A stretch of DNA of 9,908 nucleotides, taken from the NCBI GenBank assembly GCA_001790315.1, contig MGCE01000116.1:1939-11846 (forward strand), written 5' to 3'. A model generated the notes under the pieces. That model was not told where the DNA came from and did not search any database. It saw only the letters and a list, made by a program, of their open reading frames with translations. Made by a program: the position numbers and the translations under genes. Below are positions 5,738 to 9,908 of this stretch, piece by piece. Position 1 is the stretch's first letter. Every line of letters starts with the position of its first letter. The DNA is from Candidatus Rokubacteria bacterium RIFCSPLOWO2_02_FULL_72_37. Lineage in GTDB: Bacteria > Methylomirabilota > Methylomirabilia > Rokubacteriales > CSP1-6.

Positions 5738-6754
5738 ATGATCATCGTGCTGAGGGCCGGAGCGTCGGACGAGGAGGTCGAGGACGTCTGTCGCCGGATC
5801 GTGGCGATGGGGTACGCGCCGCACACGATCCGCGGCACGCTGCGCACGGTCGTCGGTGCGATCGGCGACGACCGGGGCAAGGAGCGGCTGCGCGCGCTGG
5901 AGTCGCTCGAGTGCGTCGAGGCCGTCACGCCGATCCTGCAGCCCTACAAGCTCGCGAGCCGCGAGGTCCGCCACGACCCGACGGAAGTGCGCGTGGGCGA
6001 CGTGACGATCGGCGGCAAGACGATCGTCGTGATGGCGGGCCCGTGCTCGGTGGAGTCGCGCTCGCAGCTCCTCGAGACCGCCGAGCGCGTCAAGGCCGCG
6101 GGCGCGCACGTCCTGCGCGGCGGCGCCTTCAAGCCGCGGACCTCGCCCTACGCGTTCCAGGGTCTCGAGGAGGAAGGGCTCAAGCTCCTCGCCGAAGCGC
6201 GCCGCGAGAGCGGCCTGCCCGTGGTCACCGAGGTGATGACGGTCGACAAGGTCGACGCGGTCGCGGAGCACGCCGATATCCTCCAGATCGGCGCGCGCAA
6301 CATCCAGAACTTCCCGCTGCTCCGCCGCGTCGGCGAGGCGGGCAAGCCCGTGCTCCTGAAGCGCGGCATGGCGACCTCGATCCAGGAGTGGCTCCTCTCG
6401 GCGGAGTACGTCCTCTCGCGCGGCAACCCGAACGTGATCCTGTGCGAGCGCGGCATCCGCACGTTCGAGACCACCACGCGCTTCACCCTCGACCTGAACG
6501 CCGTGCCCGTCGTGAAGCGGCTCTCGCACCTGCCGATCGTGGTCGACCCGAGCCACGGGACCGGCCACTGGGAGTACGTCGAGGCGATGGCGATGGCCGG
6601 CGTGGCGGCGGGCGCCGACGGTCTCATCATCGAGGTGCACCCCCGGCCGGAGGAGGCGCTCTCGGACGGCCCGCAGTCCCTCAAGCCGGAGCGCTTCGTC
6701 GCGCTCATGGCGCGCGTGCGGCGGGTGGCGCAGGCCCTCGACCGCGAGCTGTGA
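5738..6754 (+). CDS. aroF: 3-deoxy-7-phosphoheptulonate (DAHP) synthase, type I-beta
   Basis: This cytoplasmic enzyme condenses phosphoenolpyruvate and erythrose 4-phosphate to DAHP, the committed step of the shikimate pathway. At 338 aa it has the same length and layout as the Thermotoga maritima enzyme. A ferredoxin-like N-terminal domain (about 1-67, MIIVLRAGASDEEVEDVCRR) is the site of Tyr/Phe feedback inhibition in that subfamily. A TIM barrel follows with 'AGPCSVE', 'GGAFKPRTSPYAFQG', 'LQIGARNIQNF', 'PVLLKRG', 'ILCERGIRTFE' and 'VDPSHGTG'. The metal ligands are present as C103, H273, E299 and D310. A strong purine-rich ribosome binding site (GGGGAGGGAG) lies about 10 nt before the ATG. 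Expression appears to be controlled by the aromatic leader and terminator upstream, so the gene would be regulated by attenuation and its product probably also by allosteric inhibition. It stands alone; no other aro gene is in the window. Confidence 0.96.
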   Translation: MIIVLRAGASDEEVEDVCRRIVAMGYAPHTIRGTLRTVVGAIGDDRGKERLRALESLECVEAVTPILQPYKLASREVRHDPTEVRVGDVTIGGKTIVVMAGPCSVESRSQLLETAERVKAAGAHVLRGGAFKPRTSPYAFQGLEEEGLKLLAEARRESGLPVVTEVMTVDKVDAVAEHADILQIGARNIQNFPLLRRVGEAGKPVLLKRGMATSIQEWLLSAEYVLSRGNPNVILCERGIRTFETTTRFTLDLNAVPVVKRLSHLPIVVDPSHGTGHWEYVEAMAMAGVAAGADGLIIEVHPRPEEALSDGPQSLKPERFVALMARVRRVAQALDREL

Positions 6755-6776
6755 CGTCCCTGGCGCGGTGACGCCG

Positions 6777-6782
6777 TATAAT
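6777..6782 (+). promoter_or_regulatory. Consensus -10 box directly before the TonB-family gene
   Basis: A perfect TATAAT ends 7 nt before the ATG at 6790, placing the expected transcript start at or next to the start codon. The AGAGG immediately before the ATG is too close to act as a normal Shine-Dalgarno sequence. No convincing -35 hexamer is seen at 16-18 bp spacing. The position suggests a leaderless mRNA independent of aroF. Confidence 0.55.
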
Positions 6783-6789
6783 CCAGAGG

Positions 6790-7749
6790 ATGCGCCTCAG
6801 ACCGCCTGGGTGGCTCCGGCGTCGGCCCGTGGCCGGGATCGCGGGCTCGGTGCTCCTGCACCTGCTGGTGCTGGCGTCCCTCGTGCTCGTGGGCCTGCCG
6901 TCGAGCGTCCACACGACCCGGCGCGGCGAGCCGCTGTTCGTCGAGCTGCCGCCGGCGGACGAGCCCGCCCAGCGCGGCATGCCGGGGGCGCCGCCGGCGG
7001 CGGCGCCCGTGGCCCGGGCCGATCGCCCCACCCCGCCGCGTACCGCCCCGCCGCGCCCCGTGTCACCTCCGCCCGCGGCGAAGGCGCCCGTCGCCCCCAG
7101 GGTCGAGAAGCCCGTCCCTCGGTCGGCGCCGACTCCGGACGCGCCGGCGTCGAAGGAATCGGTGCCGCAAGTGGCCTCGCCCCCGGCGCCCCCCGAGCCG
7201 CTCACGAAGGCGCCACCCGGTGCCCCGGAGAGCGTCGCGCCGGAGAGCGCCCCGAGCCCGCCCCGCGGCGCCCCGTCGGCGCCGCCCGGGGGGCCCGTGA
7301 CCGACATCCGCACGGCGCTCCGGCGGGGAGGGGCCGGCTCCGGCCCGGGCGGCGCCGGGGGTGGGGGCGCCGGGCGCGCCGGGATCGAGGGGGAGCCGAT
7401 CCCGCTCGACTCCAAGGACCCGAAGTACAACGACTACCTGGACCGCGTCCGCCGCATGATCAAGGAGAAATGGGCGTTTCCGTGCGTCCGGGACACGGCC
7501 ACGGGCGGCTGCGAGTACCACACCGCGCAGCTCCAGATCGAGTTCGGGATCGCCAAGGACGGCCGCGTCCCCTTCGTCACGCTGCGCCGGCCGTCGGGTT
7601 TCGACATCATGGACGAGTACGCGATGAACGCGATCAAGCTCGCCTCGCCGTTTCCGCCCGTGCCCGACACGCTCTCGAAGAAGGGGATCCCGATCCTGGC
7701 GTCGTTCCACTACGTCGTCGACACGTCCCTCACGAACGTGCTCCGCTGA
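6790..7749 (+). CDS. TonB-family energy-transducer protein
   Basis: This 319-aa protein has the three-part TonB layout. A basic N-terminus and one membrane helix (about 14-38, VAGIAGSVLLHLLVLASLVL) anchor it in the inner membrane with the rest in the periplasm. A long linker (about 50-205) is dominated by Pro and Ala and ends in a Gly-rich stretch. The C-terminal domain (about 213-319: DYLDRVRRMIKEKW, IEFGIAKDGRVPFVTLRRPS, DEYAMNAIKLASPFPPVP) matches TonB C-terminal domains that contact outer-membrane receptors. Between the first helix and first strand is a short segment with two cysteines, C232 and C241, which could form a disulfide. No exbB, exbD or receptor gene is adjacent, so it may be an orphan TonB or a relative with another periplasm-spanning role. 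The ATG follows a TATAAT box by 7 nt. A gram-negative cell envelope is implied. Confidence 0.88.
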   Translation: MRLRPPGWLRRRPVAGIAGSVLLHLLVLASLVLVGLPSSVHTTRRGEPLFVELPPADEPAQRGMPGAPPAAAPVARADRPTPPRTAPPRPVSPPPAAKAPVAPRVEKPVPRSAPTPDAPASKESVPQVASPPAPPEPLTKAPPGAPESVAPESAPSPPRGAPSAPPGGPVTDIRTALRRGGAGSGPGGAGGGGAGRAGIEGEPIPLDSKDPKYNDYLDRVRRMIKEKWAFPCVRDTATGGCEYHTAQLQIEFGIAKDGRVPFVTLRRPSGFDIMDEYAMNAIKLASPFPPVPDTLSKKGIPILASFHYVVDTSLTNVLR

Positions 7750-7753
7750 TCCG

Positions 7754-7780
7754 GGCGTGGAATTGGCCTGTATCCACGCC
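7754..7780 (+). terminator. Inverted repeat after the TonB-family gene
   Basis: A perfect 7-bp stem, GGCGTGG (7754-7760) and CCACGCC (7774-7780), encloses a 13-nt loop just after the TonB-family stop and before the tRNA promoter. Its position suits transcription termination or 3'-end protection, but no T-run follows, so it is not a standard intrinsic terminator. Confidence 0.35.
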
Positions 7781-7788
7781 AGCTTGCC

Positions 7789-7818
7789 TTGACACTCGCC
7801 CGGGGCGGCGTGTAGCAT
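7789..7818 (+). promoter_or_regulatory. Sigma-70-type promoter of tRNA-Val (and probably thrS)
   Basis: A consensus TTGACA (7789-7794) is followed after 18 bp by TAGCAT (7813-7818), with a TG just before the -10. Transcription would begin near 7825, about ten bases before the tRNA. No separate promoter is evident between the tRNA and thrS, so this one may drive both. Confidence 0.75.
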
Positions 7819-7834
7819 GAGCGGTACTCTGGAT

Positions 7835-7909
7835 AGGCTCGTAGCTCAGTGGGAGAGCGCCTCTCTGACGCAGAGGAGGTCGGCGGTTCGAAACCGCCCG
7901 AGCCTACCA
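7835..7909 (+). tRNA. tRNA-Val (anticodon GAC)
   Basis: The 75 bases fold into a full cloverleaf. The acceptor stem is AGGCTCG with CGAGCCT, followed by discriminator A and an encoded CCA (7907-7909). The D arm is GCTC/GAGC, the anticodon stem is CCTCT/AGAGG with loop CTGACGC (anticodon GAC after U33), the variable loop has 5 nt, and the T arm is GGCGG/CCGCC with loop TTCGAAA. GAC reads the valine codons GUC and GUU. The thrS reading frame starts about 25 nt after the CCA, so tRNA 3'-end processing would create the 5' end of a thrS mRNA. Confidence 0.96.
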
Positions 7910-7934
7910 TTCACACACACGAGCGGGCGCCCCA

Positions 7935-9719
7935 CTGTCTGAAGAAGAACGACACCTGAAGCTGGTCGGCGAGTTCGACTGCGATCCCTCGCCGCTCGCC
8001 ACCCTCCGCCACTCCACCTCCCACGTGATGGCCCAGGCGGTGAAGCGCCTGTTCCCCGGCGTGCGGGTGGCGATCGGGCCGGCGATCGAGGACGGCTTCT
8101 ACTACGACTTCGACAAACCCGAGCCGTTCACGCCCGAGGACCTCGCGCGGATCGAGCAGGTCATGCGCGAGATCGTCCAGGCCAAGCACGCCTTCGAGCG
8201 GCAGGAGATGGACCGCGCCGAGGCGATCCGCTTCTTCCGCGAGCGCGGCGAGCCGTACAAGGTGGAGATCCTCGAGGGCCTCGAGGCCCCGCGCGTGTCG
8301 CTCTACCGCCAGGGCGAGTTCATCGACCTCTGCCGCGGACCGCACGTGCGATCCACCGGCGAGATCGCGGCGTTCAAGCTCCTCTCGTCCTCGGGCGCCT
8401 ACTGGCGCGGGGACGAGCGGAACCCGATGCTCCAGCGCATCTACGGCACCGCCTGGCTCACGCAGGAGGACCTCGACAAGCACCTCTGGCGCCTCGAGGA
8501 GGCGAAGAAGCGCGACCACCGCAAGCTCGGCCGCGAGCTGGACCTGTTCGACTTCTACGACGTGGCGCCGGGCGCGCCCTTCTGGCTGCCGAACGGCATG
8601 ATCCTCGTCCGCGAGCTCGAGCGCTTCGCGCGCGAGCATCTCGACGCGCGCGGCTACACGGAGATCTCCACGCCGATGCTCGTCAACAAGAAGCTCTGGG
8701 AGCAGTCGGGGCACTGGGAGCACTACGCCGACAACATGTTCACGGTGGAGGTCGAGGACGAGATCTTCAGCCTCAAGCCGATGAACTGCCCGGAGTCGAC
8801 GTACGTGTACCGACGCGCCCTCCGCTCGTATCGCGATCTCCCGATGCGGCTCAGCGAGATGGGACGCTGCCACCGCAACGAGCGCTCGGGCACGCTCACC
8901 GGCCTGATCCGCGTGCGCCAGTTCACGCAGGACGACGCGCACATCTACTGCCGGCCCGACCAGCTCCAGGACGAGATCCACCAGCTGCTCGACCTCGTGC
9001 GCGAGTGGTACAAGACGTTCGCGCTGCAGCCCTCGTACAAGCTCGCGACGCGCCCCGCGAAGAAGCTCGGCACCGAGGCCCAGTGGGACGCGGCGGAGGC
9101 GGCCCTGCACGACGCGCTCCGCGCCAACGGGCTCGTCTACGAGCTCGATGCCGGCGACGGCGCCTTCTACGGGCCCAAGATCGACATCCACGTCGAGGAC
9201 GCGCTCGGGCGGTCCTGGCAGATCGCCACGATCCAGGTGGATCTGACGATGCTGCCCGAGCAGTTCCAGCTCGAGTACATCGACTCGGACGGCCAGCCGA
9301 AGCGCCCCGTCGTCATCCACCGCGCGATCTACGGGTCGTACGAGCGCTTCATCGGGCTCATCACCGAGCACTACGCCGGGGCGTTCCCGACGTGGCTCGC
9401 GCCCGTGCAGGCCCGGGTGCTGCCGATCAGCGAGAAGCACGCGGGCTGGGCGCGCGCCGTGCACGAGCGGCTCCGGGCCGCGCGCGTACGCGCGGAGCTC
9501 GACGACCGCAACGAGAAGCTCGGCTACCGGATCCGCGACGCGCAGCTGCGGAAGGTGCCGTACATGCTCGTCGTGGGTGAGCGCGAAGCCCAGAACGGAA
9601 CCGTCAGCCTCCGGCACCGAACCGGCGAGGACCTGGGCGCGCTGCCGCTCGACCGGGTGCTCGCCGATCTCGCGCGCGAGATCGGCTCGCGCGCATCCAG
9701 TCTCACCGCAGGCCGCTAA
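7935..9719 (+). CDS. thrS: Threonyl-tRNA synthetase, lacking the TGS domain, CTG start
   Basis: This cytoplasmic class II enzyme charges tRNA-Thr. The editing domain has the HxxxH motif (RHSTSHVMAQA, H26 and H30 from the CTG) and CxxxH (LCRGPH). The catalytic core has the zinc ligands C285 (KPMNCPES), H336 (DDAHIY) and H462 (VIHRA), the class II 'CHRNERSGTL' region, 'GAFYGPKID', and a C-terminal anticodon-binding domain (FPTWLAPVQ onward). At about 594 aa it is roughly 50 residues shorter than the E. coli enzyme because the N-terminal TGS domain is absent. The frame has no ATG, GTG or TTG between an in-frame stop inside the tRNA (7866) and the GTG at 8025, and starting at 8025 would delete both editing histidines. 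The best start is therefore CTG 7935 (LSEEERHLKLVGEFD); CTG 7956 is possible. infC follows in the same frame 18 nt later. Confidence 0.95.
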   Translation: MSEEERHLKLVGEFDCDPSPLATLRHSTSHVMAQAVKRLFPGVRVAIGPAIEDGFYYDFDKPEPFTPEDLARIEQVMREIVQAKHAFERQEMDRAEAIRFFRERGEPYKVEILEGLEAPRVSLYRQGEFIDLCRGPHVRSTGEIAAFKLLSSSGAYWRGDERNPMLQRIYGTAWLTQEDLDKHLWRLEEAKKRDHRKLGRELDLFDFYDVAPGAPFWLPNGMILVRELERFAREHLDARGYTEISTPMLVNKKLWEQSGHWEHYADNMFTVEVEDEIFSLKPMNCPESTYVYRRALRSYRDLPMRLSEMGRCHRNERSGTLTGLIRVRQFTQDDAHIYCRPDQLQDEIHQLLDLVREWYKTFALQPSYKLATRPAKKLGTEAQWDAAEAALHDALRANGLVYELDAGDGAFYGPKIDIHVEDALGRSWQIATIQVDLTMLPEQFQLEYIDSDGQPKRPVVIHRAIYGSYERFIGLITEHYAGAFPTWLAPVQARVLPISEKHAGWARAVHERLRAARVRAELDDRNEKLGYRIRDAQLRKVPYMLVVGEREAQNGTVSLRHRTGEDLGALPLDRVLADLAREIGSRASSLTAGR

Positions 9720-9722
9720 GAC

Positions 9723-9729
9723 AGAGGAG
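9723..9729 (+). promoter_or_regulatory. Ribosome binding site fixing the ATC start of infC
   Basis: AGAGGAG lies just after the thrS stop, and 8 nt separate it from ATC 9738. That normal spacing supports the non-canonical start. There is no ATG, GTG or TTG in frame between the thrS stop at 9717-9719 and this point. Confidence 0.75.
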
Positions 9730-9737
9730 CCACGCCT

Positions 9738-9908
9738 ATCAGCAAAGCACAGGAAATCCGCATCAACGACGCCATCCGCGTCCGGGAGGTCCGTGTCGTC
9801 GCCGCCGACGGCGCGCAGCTCGGCATCATGCCGACCCAGCAGGCGCTCGAGACGGCGCGCACGCAGGAGCTCGACCTCGTCGAGGTCGCGCCCGAGGCCC
9901 AGCCGCCG
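9738..9908 (+). CDS. infC: Translation initiation factor IF-3, N-terminal part (ATC start)
   Basis: The 57 codons present encode the IF-3 N-terminal domain: 'IRINDAIRVREVRVV', 'DGAQLGIMPTQQALETA' and 'ELDLVEVAPEAQPP' follow the family pattern of RINxxIRxxEVR, G-x-QLGI and LDLVEVAP. IF-3 binds the 30S subunit and selects proper start codons. The gene begins with ATC (ISKAQEIRIND), preceded by a well-spaced AGAGGAG. Rare AUU/AUC/AUA starts on infC are well known and let IF-3 repress its own synthesis, because the factor discriminates against such codons. The thrS-infC order is the classical one, with rpmI and rplT usually next, beyond this window. The C-terminal domain is cut off by the window edge. 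Confidence 0.94.
   Translation, partial: MSKAQEIRINDAIRVREVRVVAADGAQLGIMPTQQALETARTQELDLVEVAPEAQPP

Noticed and set aside
6762..6775. Short inverted repeat GGCG/CGCC between aroF and the TonB-family gene
   Set aside because: Only 4 bp of stem and no T-run; not supportable as a terminator.
8025..8030. GTG/ATG at 8025/8028 as the start of thrS
   Set aside because: Starting there deletes both histidines of the conserved editing motif; the homologous sequence clearly continues upstream.
7911..9617. 568-aa minus-strand open frame
   Set aside because: It is antisense to thrS, whose motifs are unmistakable; the minus translation is Val/Leu/Arg/Glu-rich shadow with no recognisable domain.

Overview
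The window is GC-rich bacterial chromosome, with codon third positions nearly all G or C. It holds ordinary housekeeping genes (aroF, thrS, infC, a tRNA-Val) next to poorly described ones. No mobile element, CRISPR array or phage gene is visible. The protein style and GC content would fit a soil or groundwater lineage such as Rokubacteria/Methylomirabilota or a deltaproteobacterium-like group. That placement is an inference from general appearance; no marker here fixes the taxon.

Layout. (1) 1-79, minus strand: the first 26 codons of a gene that leaves the window. (2) 171-2124, plus strand: a tight three-gene unit made of a 72-aa Os1348/Nif11-like small protein (RiPP-precursor style), a stand-alone cyclic-nucleotide-binding protein, and a PqqD-like/M50 membrane metalloprotease fusion whose zinc motif reads HQLVH instead of HExxH. 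(3) 2180-3331, minus strand: an unrecognised 383-aa protein, convergent with the preceding unit and divergent from the next. (4) 3355-5527, plus strand: an amidase-signature hydrolase followed by a DedA/VTT membrane protein. (5) 5502-6754: a sigma-70-like promoter, a 23-aa leader peptide carrying Trp-Cys-Phe-Phe-Tyr-Phe, mutually exclusive hairpins ending in an intrinsic terminator, then aroF (type I-beta DAHP synthase). This looks like a complete transcription attenuator sensing all three aromatic amino acids in front of the first enzyme of their pathway. (6) 6790-7749: a TonB-family protein. (7) 7789-9908: a promoter, tRNA-Val(GAC), thrS and the start of infC.

Two themes run through the window. 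First, initiation is unusual. Several genes (171, 3331 minus, 3355, 6790) have a -10-like hexamer only 6-8 nt before the start codon, as expected for leaderless mRNAs, and two divergent genes appear to share overlapping -10 boxes. thrS has no ATG/GTG/TTG start that preserves its editing motif and probably begins at CTG, while infC begins at ATC with a good Shine-Dalgarno sequence. Second, the aroF leader is the strongest candidate for an undescribed system. Its logic can be read directly from the sequence: stalling on aromatic codons frees an extra upstream segment that would tip the RNA toward antitermination.
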